A stretch of DNA of 64,000 nucleotides from Hyphomicrobiales bacterium (GTDB lineage: Bacteria; Pseudomonadota; Alphaproteobacteria; Rhizobiales; Rhizobiaceae), in contig UCGV01000015.1 in the NCBI GenBank assembly GCA_900471925.1, positions 1 to 64,000 of the forward strand, written 5' to 3'. The translations under genes were made by a program, and so were the position numbers. Positions 10,131 to 17,715 of this stretch are shown here, in pieces (positions within the stretch are counted from its first letter, which is position 1; the number at the start of each line of letters is the position of its first letter). The notes under the pieces are model-generated. The model did not search any database, had not been told where the DNA came from, and saw only the letters and a list, made by a program, of their open reading frames with translations.

Positions 10131-11161
10131 TTCAGCATGGCCTCCACATCGATCGTCTTGCCGGTCGCGGCACTGTCATAGGCTGCCTCGACGAGAGCGA
10201 AGGTCTTGAGGTTGTCGGCGCCCGAGGTCGCCGGTTCGCCCCTGTTCTTGAGACGATCGACCCAATGTTTCTGGATCGCATAGACGCTTTCCTGGATATT
10301 GTGCCAGGGCCGCGATGCCCAGGTTAGAAGCTGCGGCGACGCATCGGAAACGACCGTGCCGGCGGCATTGGTCACTTCGAGCCGATAGCCGGCTGAAAGA
10401 CGGATCGTGCCGTCGGTGCCGTCGAGTTCGATCAATGTTTCCGGGAAGGGTTCGCTGGCGAGTTTCGTCGCGTAGCTGACATCGACAATCGAGGTCGCGC
10501 CACTTTCGTGGTCGAGCAGGATCGTCGCCACATCCTCGCCCTTGATCCTGGGGTTGACGCGCTTTGTGCGCGCCGTCAGCGTCTTGACGTCCCCTAGAAT
10601 GAAGCGCGCGATATCGAGCGTGTGGATGCCGAGATCTTCGATGATGAAGCGCTCGCCTTCGGCGAGATAAGGCTGGCCGGAAAACACATCATAGCCGGAA
10701 CGGAAGGAGAAGCGGCCCCAGAAGGGTATGCCGATCGCCTTCTTGTCGAGCAGCTGGCGCACGGCCTGGATCGGCGTCTGCCAGCGGAAATTCTCATGCA
10801 CCATCAGCGGAGTGCCGGCTGCCCGGCAGGCTTCCACCATTGCCTTTGCATCGGCAAGCGTCTTGGCGAAGGGCTTCTGGCAGATGGCCGGGATCCTGTG
10901 GCTAGCCGCCATTTCCACCAATGCCCGATGGCTCTGCACCGTGGTGGCAATATCGACGAAATCGAAACCGCCATCGGCAAACATGGCCGCCGCATCGCTA
11001 TAGCGCCTGTCGATGCCGAATTGCTCGCCGACGATCTTCAGCCGGTCGGGATCGCGGTCGCAGATGGCGACGATTCTTGCACCCTCAACGTCCTTCCATG
11101 CGTGCATCTGATTGATCGCAAAGAAGCCGCAACCGATCAACGCACCTTTCAAATCAGTCAT
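10127..11161 (-). CDS. apsD: D-apiose dehydrogenase (Gfo/Idh/MocA family)
   Basis: A 344-residue NAD(P)-dependent sugar dehydrogenase. The N-terminal Rossmann motif is GCGFFAINQMHAW (about 11-23), and the family's EKP catalytic triplet appears as QKP in ICQKPFAKTLADAKAM near residue 95. The C-terminal half-barrel carries the substrate site, with a likely catalytic His in EDLGIHTLDIARF near residue 177. In this locus it should oxidise D-apiose at C1 to apionolactone, the first step of the oxidative apiose pathway. It begins 2 bp after the permease stop and overlaps apnL by 4 bases, so it is co-translated with both. The family covers many aldoses; the apiose assignment rests on the complete downstream pathway in the locus. 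Confidence 0.8.
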   Translation of the reverse strand: MTDLKGALIGCGFFAINQMHAWKDVEGARIVAICDRDPDRLKIVGEQFGIDRRYSDAAAMFADGGFDFVDIATTVQSHRALVEMAASHRIPAICQKPFAKTLADAKAMVEACRAAGTPLMVHENFRWQTPIQAVRQLLDKKAIGIPFWGRFSFRSGYDVFSGQPYLAEGERFIIEDLGIHTLDIARFILGDVKTLTARTKRVNPRIKGEDVATILLDHESGATSIVDVSYATKLASEPFPETLIELDGTDGTIRLSAGYRLEVTNAAGTVVSDASPQLLTWASRPWHNIQESVYAIQKHWVDRLKNRGEPATSGADNLKTFALVEAAYDSAATGKTIDVEAMLK

Positions 11162-11162
11162 T

Positions 11163-12227
11163 TCAACCTGCCTTTGCCATCTGCATGAGGGTGACGCGCT
11201 GCTGCAGCCGGCGTTGCGCCTGGTCGACGACCACGGCGATGATGATCACCAGACCCTTGATCACCATTTGCCAGAAAGAGGAAACCCCCATCATGACGAG
11301 ACCGTCGGAGAGAATGCCGATGACGAAGGCGCCGATGATCGTGCCGCCGATCGTGCCGCGCCCGCCCGACATCGAGGTGCCGCCGAGAACGGCTGCGGCA
11401 ATCGCGTTGAGTTCGAAGCTTTCGCCGGTTGCCGGATGCGCTGCCATCAGTTCCGAGGAGATGACGATGCCGACGATTGCGGCGCAAAGGCCCGAGAACA
11501 TGTAGACGAAGATCTTCACCAGATCGACGCGGATACCGGACATGCGCGCGGCGCGCTCGTTGCCGCCGACGGCGAAGATATGCCGGCCGATCGGCGTCGA
11601 GCGCGCGACATAGGCGGCGACAAGCGCCAGCACGATCAGGATCCAGATCGACACCGGCAGGCCGAGAATGCGGCCGGCGCCGAAGACATCGAAGCCGGTC
11701 GTGGCATATTCCGGCCGTCCCACGAGGTTCGGAAAGGTCTGGCCGTCGGAGGAAAGCAGCGCCAGTCCACGGGCAACATAGAGCGTGCCGAGCGTGGCGA
11801 TGAAGGGCGCGACATTGAGCTTGGTGATCAGCAAGCCGTTGATCAGCCCGATGATGAGGCCGATCGCCAACGTGATCAGCACGATCTCGACGAGGTTGAA
11901 ATAGACCGTATAGCCGATCGGCAATTCCACGCCGTATAGGATTAGGCCGCCGGCGACCATGCCGCAAAGGCCGACGATCGAGCCGACCGAGAGATCGATG
12001 CCGCCGGTGATGATGACGAAGGTCATGCCCATCGCCAGGAAGGCGTTCAGCGCCACATGCTTCGACATCAGGATCATGTTGGCGGTCGAGGTGAAGTTCG
12101 GCGCGAAGATCGAGAAGAAGATGATGACGGCAAAGAGCGCGATGAAGGTGCGAAGCTTCATCAGCGTCAGCAGGAAAGAGCCGTTGGCGCCCTTCGGCGC
12201 GGAAGTGGATGCGGTAGCCGCCGTCAT
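11163..12227 (-). CDS. Sugar ABC transporter permease (apiose locus)
   Basis: A 354-residue RbsC/AraH-type permease with about ten hydrophobic segments. Typical marks are GGIDLSVGSIVGLCGMVAGG near residue 76 and AVGGNERAARMSGI near residue 212, where the second is the cytoplasmic coupling segment of this permease family. It forms the membrane channel for the sugar delivered by the binding protein encoded upstream. The ATG at 12227 overlaps the ATPase stop by 4 bases. Substrate specificity cannot be read from the permease itself; apiose is inferred from the surrounding catabolic genes. Confidence 0.85.
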   Translation of the reverse strand: MTAATASTSAPKGANGSFLLTLMKLRTFIALFAVIIFFSIFAPNFTSTANMILMSKHVALNAFLAMGMTFVIITGGIDLSVGSIVGLCGMVAGGLILYGVELPIGYTVYFNLVEIVLITLAIGLIIGLINGLLITKLNVAPFIATLGTLYVARGLALLSSDGQTFPNLVGRPEYATTGFDVFGAGRILGLPVSIWILIVLALVAAYVARSTPIGRHIFAVGGNERAARMSGIRVDLVKIFVYMFSGLCAAIVGIVISSELMAAHPATGESFELNAIAAAVLGGTSMSGGRGTIGGTIIGAFVIGILSDGLVMMGVSSFWQMVIKGLVIIIAVVVDQAQRRLQQRVTLMQMAKAG

Positions 12228-13774
12228 GACGCAAGTTTCCCTTGATGTGCATGCCCCTTGGCGGAGGCTGCGATAATGGCCTCTTCCGTTGCCTCAGCGC
12301 GGTCGAAGACGGCGATGAGATGGCCGTTGCTGAGCACCGCGATGCGATCGGAAAGCGCCATGACCTCTTCGAGGTCGGAGGTTGAAAACAGGATGGCAAG
12401 GCCATTGGCGGCAAGCCGGCGCATGGTGCGGAAGACATCCGCCTTGGCGCCGACATCGATGCCGCGGCTCGGCTCATCCATCAGAAGAACCTTTGGATTG
12501 GTCATCAGCGCCTTGCCGATAACCACTTTCTGCTGGTTGCCGCCCGACATCGAGGTGACCTCGAAATCCGGGTTCGGGGCCTTGATGGAGAGATCGCGGA
12601 TCGCTTCGCTGATCGCGTTCTTCTCGGCCTTCGCGTTGATATGGAAAAGGCGCGTGAACCGGCCGAGGCTTGCAAGTGTCAGGTTGGAGGCGATGGAGAG
12701 AACCTGCACCAGGCCCTCGCGCTGCCGGTCCTCGGGAATGAGCGCCAGGCCCCGACGGATGCGTCGCGTCGTGTCGCGGGCGCGCACTTCCTCGCCGTCG
12801 ATGAAGATCTTGCCCGTGGAATGGGCGTGGCGGCCGATGACGCATTCGAAGAACTCGCTTCGGCCGGCACCCATCAGCCCGTAAATGCCGAGGATCTCGC
12901 CGGCCTTGACGGAGAGCGAGACATTGTCGACGGCAAGCCCGCCGGTTGCGCGCGGCAGGCTGATATTTTCGGCCCGGAACATTTCGGCGCCAAGCGCATG
13001 ATCGTCGGACTTGGCGAAATCCTTGGCATCCGAACCGATCATCGAGCGCACGATCCAGCGCGTGTCGATATCCTTGACCAGCGCCTGGCCGGTGATCTGC
13101 CCGTCACGCAGCACGGTGATGTAATCGCCGATCCGCATCAGTTCTTCGAGGCGGTGGGAGATATAGACGATCGCCACCCCTTGCGCCTTCAGTTCAGCAA
13201 TCACCTTGAACAGGATCTCGACTTCGGCGGCGGACAGCGCCGATGTCGGCTCGTCCATGATGAGGATGCGGGCATTCAGCGACATTGCCTTGGCGATCTC
13301 GACCAGCTGCTGCTGGCCGATCGGCAGATCCTCGACCATGGTTTCGGCATCGATGCCGGAATCAAGTCGGGCCAGGAACGCGTTGGCCTTGCGGACCTGT
13401 TCCTTGTGGTCGATGCCGAGCACGCCGCGTGTCAGTTCGCGCGTCGCAAAGATGTTTTCGGCGACCGACATGTTGGCGAAGAGATTGAGCTCCTGGAAGA
13501 TCATGCCGATGCCATGGGCCTGCGCATCGGCGGGGCTGTCGAAGGAGACGGTTTCGCCATCGAGGATGATGCGCCCGAGTGTCGGCCGCTCGACGCCCGC
13601 GATGATCTTCATCAGCGTCGATTTGCCGGCACCGTTTTCGCCGACCAGCACGTTGACGGCGCCCCGGCGCAGTTCGAGATTGGCACGCTTGACGGCGACG
13701 ATGCCGGAATAGACCTTCGACACATCGTCGAGCCGGAGAATGATATCGTCCTTTGGAGTCTCTGCCATGGTCAT
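12224..13774 (-). CDS. Sugar ABC transporter ATP-binding protein, double domain (apiose locus)
   Basis: A 516-residue RbsA-type ATPase with two fused nucleotide-binding domains. Domain 1 has Walker A GENGAGKST near residue 44 and Walker B ILIMDEPTSAL near 170. Its signature is the relaxed LPIGQQQLVEIAKAM usual for RbsA-type proteins. Domain 2 has a weakened Walker A (GLMGAGRSE, lysine replaced), an intact signature MSGGNQQKVVIGKAL and Walker B VLLMDEPSRGID. That asymmetry is normal in this family. It powers import of the apiose-locus sugar. The gene overlaps the lipoprotein gene before it and the permease gene after it by 4 bases each. Confidence 0.88.
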   Translation of the reverse strand: MTMAETPKDDIILRLDDVSKVYSGIVAVKRANLELRRGAVNVLVGENGAGKSTLMKIIAGVERPTLGRIILDGETVSFDSPADAQAHGIGMIFQELNLFANMSVAENIFATRELTRGVLGIDHKEQVRKANAFLARLDSGIDAETMVEDLPIGQQQLVEIAKAMSLNARILIMDEPTSALSAAEVEILFKVIAELKAQGVAIVYISHRLEELMRIGDYITVLRDGQITGQALVKDIDTRWIVRSMIGSDAKDFAKSDDHALGAEMFRAENISLPRATGGLAVDNVSLSVKAGEILGIYGLMGAGRSEFFECVIGRHAHSTGKIFIDGEEVRARDTTRRIRRGLALIPEDRQREGLVQVLSIASNLTLASLGRFTRLFHINAKAEKNAISEAIRDLSIKAPNPDFEVTSMSGGNQQKVVIGKALMTNPKVLLMDEPSRGIDVGAKADVFRTMRRLAANGLAILFSTSDLEEVMALSDRIAVLSNGHLIAVFDRAEATEEAIIAASAKGHAHQGKLAS

Positions 13775-14415
13775 TGCCCCACAGCCAGTGCCGATGGGGT
13801 GACGAGCGGAAGATCGCTGCCCGACGGCAGCGGAAAGGCGCCTGTCACGGTGACCGTCTTGCCGACCAGCCCGTCGCGCGGGATTGCCGACAGGAAGGCG
13901 CTGTTGGCCTTCTCATTGAAGGATTTGCCGAACTGCGCCCATTCGATCTGGTTCTTGAATTCGTTGAAATTGACGAAATCCAGCGTGTCGCGCAGCGCCG
14001 TGCCGCGAATGGCCGGTCCAAGCTGGACCTTGGCATCGGCCTTGCCGTCGCCATCGGCATCGACGTCGATTGTTGCCGCACGCGACGCCGTATCGGCAGC
14101 CACGACCTTGCCGGTGAATTTCACTGCATAGGTCCAGGGAGAACTCGCCTGCTTTTGCGGATTGCCGTATTTCTGGCCGGCCTGGTCCGGGCTCGAGGCA
14201 GCCAGCGCCACGACGTCCTTCAGCGCTCCGGCGCGCTTTTCATAATAGGGAACGACTTGGCTCTGCCAGATCGCCTCGACCTTGGCATTCGGATCGAACG
14301 CGCTCTTGGCCGCTTCCGCGGCTTTTTCTTCCGCAGTCGGTGTCTTGATGATCTTGCAGCCGGGCAAAGCCGCCGCGACGAGCGCGGCGATCAGGGCGCC
14401 CCTGATCCTCAACAT
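13771..14415 (-). CDS. DUF2291 lipoprotein of the apiose transport operon
   Basis: A 214-residue lipoprotein. The signal peptide is MLRIRGALIAALVAAALPGC with lipobox LPGC, so Cys20 should be lipidated. The mature protein matches DUF2291, a family found almost only beside RbsABC-type importers, with conserved patches such as FDPNAKVEAIWQSQVVPYYE near residue 39. The longer open frame starting at 14637 would run into the binding-protein gene and lacks a signal; ATG 14415 places the lipobox correctly. Its job is unknown. A periplasmic accessory to binding protein or permease assembly is a reasonable inference. Confidence 0.83.
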   Translation of the reverse strand: MLRIRGALIAALVAAALPGCKIIKTPTAEEKAAEAAKSAFDPNAKVEAIWQSQVVPYYEKRAGALKDVVALAASSPDQAGQKYGNPQKQASSPWTYAVKFTGKVVAADTASRAATIDVDADGDGKADAKVQLGPAIRGTALRDTLDFVNFNEFKNQIEWAQFGKSFNEKANSAFLSAIPRDGLVGKTVTVTGAFPLPSGSDLPLVTPSALAVGQ

Positions 14416-14443
14416 GCGATAACCTCGAAATGAAAGAGAATAG

Positions 14444-14479
14444 GCTGCAGGGAGCGCGGTCACCCGCGCTCCCTGCAGC
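14444..14479. terminator. Perfect 16-bp hairpin after the apiose-locus binding-protein gene
   Basis: GCTGCAGGGAGCGCGG (14444-14459) pairs with CCGCGCTCCCTGCAGC (14464-14479) around a 4-base loop, directly after the binding-protein stop codon at 14492. There is no T run on the minus strand, so it is more likely a 3'-protective or attenuating element than a full terminator. It lies between the binding-protein gene and the lipoprotein gene, where differential expression of the binding protein would be useful. Confidence 0.75.
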
Positions 14480-14491
14480 AGTCGGTCCGCC

Positions 14492-15433
14492 TTACTTTGC
14501 CAGAGCAAAGGTCTCGAGCTTGTCCGCGTTGTCGGCATTGATGAGGACGCAGTCCATGAGCTGCTTTTCTTCCTTCGGCGCCGTCTTGTTCTTGATGTAG
14601 GCGTCAGCCTGCTCGACAGCCATCTGGGCCTGCGCATAGGCCGGCTGCAGAACGGTGGCCTTGATGCCGCCCGACTTGATGGAGTCGCGAACGTCGTTGG
14701 AACCGTCGAAGCCGACGACGATCACGTCCTTGCGGCCGGCGGCCTGCAGGGCGGCGATCGCGCCCATGGCCATCGTGTCATTGCCGGAGATCACGCCCTT
14801 GATGTCGGGATTGGCCTGCAGGATGGTTTCCATCTTCGAATAAGCTTCGGTCTGGCTCCAGTTGGCCGACTGCTTGGCGACCGACTTCAGATCCGGATAA
14901 TCGTCGATGACATCATGATAGCCCTGCGAACGGATGCCGGCATTGGTGTCCGACTCCTTGCCGACGAGCTCGACATAATTGCCCTTCTCGCCCATGAGCT
15001 TGACGAATTCCTGCGCGCCGAGCTGGGCGCCCTGATAGTTGTTCGACACGATCTGGGCGACGGCAACGCCGGTCGCATTGATCTCGCGGTCGATCAGGAA
15101 GGACGGGATACCGGCATCCTTGGCCTTCTTGACGGCAGCAACCGAAGCATCGGCGCCGGCATTGTCGAGGATGATCGCCTTGGCGCCACGGCCGATGGCT
15201 GTATCGATCATTTCCGATTGCTTGTTGGCATCGTCGTCATGGGTCATGACGAGGGCTTCATAGCCGAGTTCCTTGGCCTTGGCTTCGGCGCCGACGGCTT
15301 CCGCCTTGAAGAACGGGTTGTCGTGGGCCGGCGTGATGATGGCGATCAGGTCGGCCGAAAAGGCCGGCATCGCAACACCGAGCGACAGGGCGCCGGCGAA
15401 GGCGGCAAGGGTCAGTCTACGTGTAAATTTCAT
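14492..15433 (-). CDS. Sugar ABC transporter substrate-binding protein (apiose locus)
   Basis: A 313-residue periplasmic binding protein of the RbsB type. The signal peptide MKFTRRLTLAAFAGALSLGV continues to cleavage after AFS/AFSA near residue 28. The mature start LIAIITPAHDNPFFKAEAVG is the standard ribose-binding-protein opening, and GVISGNDTMAMGAIAALQAA near 215 and VVGFDGSNDVRDSIKSG near 240 are the second-lobe ligand segments. The open frame goes back to 15544, but ATG 15433 carries the signal peptide and follows GGGAGGAG. Apiose is the inferred ligand from the locus. Hairpins lie on both sides of the gene. Confidence 0.86.
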   Translation of the reverse strand: MKFTRRLTLAAFAGALSLGVAMPAFSADLIAIITPAHDNPFFKAEAVGAEAKAKELGYEALVMTHDDDANKQSEMIDTAIGRGAKAIILDNAGADASVAAVKKAKDAGIPSFLIDREINATGVAVAQIVSNNYQGAQLGAQEFVKLMGEKGNYVELVGKESDTNAGIRSQGYHDVIDDYPDLKSVAKQSANWSQTEAYSKMETILQANPDIKGVISGNDTMAMGAIAALQAAGRKDVIVVGFDGSNDVRDSIKSGGIKATVLQPAYAQAQMAVEQADAYIKNKTAPKEEKQLMDCVLINADNADKLETFALAK

Positions 15434-15460
15434 GGTTTCTCCTCCCAAGTTTGACGCATG

Positions 15461-15482
15461 GCCGAACCAACGCCGGTTCGGC
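15461..15482. repeat. Inverted repeat upstream of the apiose-locus binding-protein gene
   Basis: GCCGAACC (15461-15468) and GGTTCGGC (15475-15482) flank a 6-base spacer, 28 bp upstream of the ATG at 15433. It would form a hairpin in the leader of the binding-protein transcript, or serve as a protein-binding dyad. Confidence 0.5.
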
Positions 15483-15537
15483 TGAAATTCATGCGAAATC
15501 GAAAACCGGCCCCGTTTGTCCCCTCCGAGCCGGCAGA

Positions 15538-15561
15538 GCGACAAGGCCGGAGCCTTGTCGC
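15538..15561. terminator. Hairpin between apnO and the binding-protein gene
   Basis: GCGACAAGGC (15538-15547) and GCCTTGTCGC (15552-15561) form a perfect 10-bp stem with a CGGA loop, starting 7 bp after the apnO stop. No strong T run follows on the minus strand (GCTCTGCCGG), so it is probably an attenuator or processing element separating apnO from the transport genes. Confidence 0.6.
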
Positions 15562-15568
15562 GGCATTG

Positions 15569-16396
15569 TCAGGTGATGCGCCGGATGCTGTCGGCAATCT
15601 CCTGAGGTTCGAAGACCTTCTTCCAGTCGTCGCGCATGAGGGCCGGAATGCCGAACTCGATCGCCTTGTTGCAGGCATCCGAGAACACGCCGTCGACTTC
15701 CTTGAAGATGACGGCGCCGAGCACGTTCATGTGGCCGAGCAGGAAATCGCGGGCAGCTTCCGCCGGTACGCCGCGGGCAACGCATTCGTCCATCGCCTGG
15801 CGCATGATAACGAGCAGCGAGGCACAGACGGTTTCAGAAAGGCCGGGCTCCAGCATCGCCATCTGCTCGACGGTGACGCGATGCGAGCGCATGACCGGCG
15901 CCCAGATGAGCTTGGCGATCTCCTCGCCGAGGCCATAGGCGCTTTCCGGACCCTGCATCAGGGCGGAGACGATGTGCTGCTTGGCAAAGAGGCCGCCGAA
16001 ATGGTCCTTCTTGGCCTGCATTTCCGTCTCGTCGTTGAAGATCGGCGGATGGCAGGGGTGCGTGACGAAATAGGTAAGATCGGCACGCTCGGGCAGATGG
16101 CCGGCAAAGGGGGCGGCCGCATCGAGCGCCACGACCATCGTGCCCGGCCTCAGCTTGTCGACGATGCCTGCGGCAACCTTGCCGATCGCGGTATCCGGTA
16201 CGGCCAGGATCACGACCTCTGCGCCGTCGAGCGCGGCCTCGGCCGGCGTGCAGTCGATGCCGAGATCATTCTTCAGGCGTGCCTTGCCGACATCGCTGAC
16301 CTCGACATGGCGAACGTCAAAACGGGAACCTTTGAGATTCTTTGCGAGCCGGTATCCCATTTTTCCACCGGCGCCGAAGAGGGCAATTGCAGTCAT
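15569..16396 (-). CDS. apnO: D-apionate oxidoisomerase
   Basis: A 275-residue NAD-binding protein with an N-terminal Rossmann motif GAGGKMGYRLAKNL (8-21) and an all-helical C-terminal domain resembling 6-phosphogluconate dehydrogenase and ketol-acid reductoisomerase. ApnO converts D-apionate to 3-oxo-isoapionate, the entry point for the kinase/RuBisCO-like branch. The stretch YFVTHPCHPPIFNDETEMQA near residue 108 is distinctive. The gene is preceded by its own promoter/operator region (16397-16465) and follows derI by 69 bp, so it may start a second transcription unit. It could be mistaken for a generic semialdehyde dehydrogenase-like protein; the full pathway around it makes ApnO the best assignment. 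Confidence 0.82.
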   Translation of the reverse strand: MTAIALFGAGGKMGYRLAKNLKGSRFDVRHVEVSDVGKARLKNDLGIDCTPAEAALDGAEVVILAVPDTAIGKVAAGIVDKLRPGTMVVALDAAAPFAGHLPERADLTYFVTHPCHPPIFNDETEMQAKKDHFGGLFAKQHIVSALMQGPESAYGLGEEIAKLIWAPVMRSHRVTVEQMAMLEPGLSETVCASLLVIMRQAMDECVARGVPAEAARDFLLGHMNVLGAVIFKEVDGVFSDACNKAIEFGIPALMRDDWKKVFEPQEIADSIRRIT

Positions 16397-16416
16397 GTTT
16401 CCTCACCTTTGTATGC

Positions 16417-16452
16417 GGGATTGGTATCTCAACTGGTATAATGAGTCAATCA
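16417..16452 (-). promoter_or_regulatory. Promoter and GGTATA-type operator upstream of apnO
   Basis: The plus strand carries TGGTAT at 16422 and CTGGTATAATGAGT at 16433-16446. The 14-base sequence recurs exactly at 20365-20378 before oiaX. Read on the minus strand, toward apnO, TTGACT is followed 17 bases later by TACCAA, a plausible -35/-10 pair with the shared sequence lying between them. Repressor sites of NanR-like FCD regulators in enterobacteria contain GGTATA repeats, which fits the regulator at 20491. The promoter assignment is inference from spacing. Confidence 0.6.
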
Positions 16453-16465
16453 CCATCCCACTGAA

Positions 16466-16915
16466 TTAAGCGTGATGAGCCTTGGCTTCGTCAAGGCGAT
16501 CGATGGCCTCAACATTGCCGGCCGACGGCCCCTGAGGGTCGAAATTCGACGCCAGCCACATATCGACGATCGACTTGGCAAGCTCCGGCCCGATGACGCG
16601 CGCGCCCATGGTGATGATCTGGGCATTGTTGGATTTCGCGGCGCGTTCGGCCGAATAAGTATCGTGCGTCAGCGCGGCACGGATGCCGGGCACTTTGTTG
16701 GCGGAGATGCAGACACCGATGCCGGTGCCGCAGAACAGGATGCCGCGCTCATGCTCGCCGTCGATGATCGTCTGGCCAAGCCGCTGGGCAAGATCGGCGT
16801 AGAAGCCGGACTGGCTGAGGTCGTGGATTTCGAGATCGGCGCGTCCGGCAAGGTGGGCGGCAATGACGTCGAGCAGCGGCTTGCCGGCGCTGTCGGCTCC
16901 AATGGCAATTTTCAT
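16466..16915 (-). CDS. derI: D-erythrulose-4-phosphate isomerase (RpiB/LacAB family)
   Basis: A 149-residue RpiB-type sugar-phosphate isomerase. The family catalytic cysteine lies in CGTGIGVCISANKVPGIRAA near residue 65, and GADSAGKPLL at 7-16 corresponds to the phosphate/sugar loop. In the apiose pathway this type of protein converts D-erythrulose 4-phosphate to D-erythrose 4-phosphate, which enters the pentose phosphate pathway. It overlaps the upstream TpiA-like gene by 4 bases. A housekeeping ribose-5-phosphate isomerase role is less likely, because the gene is embedded in the oiaX-oiaK-lerI operon. Confidence 0.83.
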   Translation of the reverse strand: MKIAIGADSAGKPLLDVIAAHLAGRADLEIHDLSQSGFYADLAQRLGQTIIDGEHERGILFCGTGIGVCISANKVPGIRAALTHDTYSAERAAKSNNAQIITMGARVIGPELAKSIVDMWLASNFDPQGPSAGNVEAIDRLDEAKAHHA

Positions 16916-17715
16916 GGCAGTTCCTTTCGATCGTTGCGGCTCTGCTGTGGTTGCGATGAGATCGCCCGGCTGACGCGGGCGAGAATGTCGAGATAGCCTT
17001 CGACTGCCCAGGCGGAGCGGCCGATGAACAATCCGTCGATATGTTTGCAGGCGATCAGTTCTTCGCAGTTTTCGGGATTGACGCTGCCGCCGTAGAGAAC
17101 CGGCAGCGACCGGCCGAGAACGCCGCGGGCCGTCTCTGCAATTGCCGCCTGCCGCTCGTCGGCATAGTCGGCCGTTGCCGGAATACCGTTCACGCCGATC
17201 GCCCAGACGGGCTCGTAGGCAAGCAGGATCTGAGCTTCGCTCGCGGTATCGGCGATACGTTCCAGCGCTCCCTTGACCTGCCGTTGGAGTACCTCGTCGG
17301 CAATACCGGCCTCACGCTCGGCGCGGGTCTCGCCAATGCAGATCAATGGTATCAGACCGTGACGCACGGCAGCCGCAACCTTCAGGCCAACGGTCTCATC
17401 CGTCTCGCCGAAATGTTCGCGCCGTTCGGAATGGCCGAGCTCAACGATATCGAGGCCGCAATCCCGGAGCATGACGGGCGAGATTTCCCCGGTCCACGCG
17501 CCGGCATCGTCCCAGTGCATGTTCTGGGCACCGACCTTGACGGAACTGGCGGCCAGCGTCTGCTTGACCTCGCGCACGGCGGTAAAGGGCGGAATGACGA
17601 AGCGCTGCACGCTGACATCGCGCCCCTCATCCGTCTCCGCCAGACGCCGCGCAAAGGCCAGGGACTCGGCGAGCGTCTTGTTCATCTTGAAGCTGGTGCC
17701 GACCCAATAGGTCAT
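16912..17715 (-). CDS. lerI: L-erythrulose-1-phosphate isomerase (TpiA family)
   Basis: A 267-residue triosephosphate-isomerase-fold protein. The catalytic lysine region is FKMNKTLAES (8-17), the electrophilic histidine lies in ELGHSERREHFGE near residue 93-105, and the catalytic glutamate in LAYEPVWAIG near 167. In the apiose route it interconverts L-erythrulose 1-phosphate and D-erythrulose 4-phosphate. It is translationally coupled on both sides: start overlapping the oiaK stop (TGATG), end overlapping derI. The same family handles L-erythrulose phosphate in erythritol catabolism, so an erythritol role was considered; no erythritol kinase or dehydrogenases are present. Confidence 0.83.
   Translation of the reverse strand: MTYWVGTSFKMNKTLAESLAFARRLAETDEGRDVSVQRFVIPPFTAVREVKQTLAASSVKVGAQNMHWDDAGAWTGEISPVMLRDCGLDIVELGHSERREHFGETDETVGLKVAAAVRHGLIPLICIGETRAEREAGIADEVLQRQVKGALERIADTASEAQILLAYEPVWAIGVNGIPATADYADERQAAIAETARGVLGRSLPVLYGGSVNPENCEELIACKHIDGLFIGRSAWAVEGYLDILARVSRAISSQPQQSRNDRKELP

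Noticed and set aside
11158..12477. A 439-residue minus-strand frame over the apiose-locus permease
   Set aside because: It is Arg/His-rich with no membrane segments and overlaps the permease frame, which has the family motifs.
16466..17715. Housekeeping triosephosphate isomerase and ribose-5-phosphate isomerase
   Set aside because: The genes overlap oiaK and each other in a catabolic operon, where LerI and DerI roles are expected.
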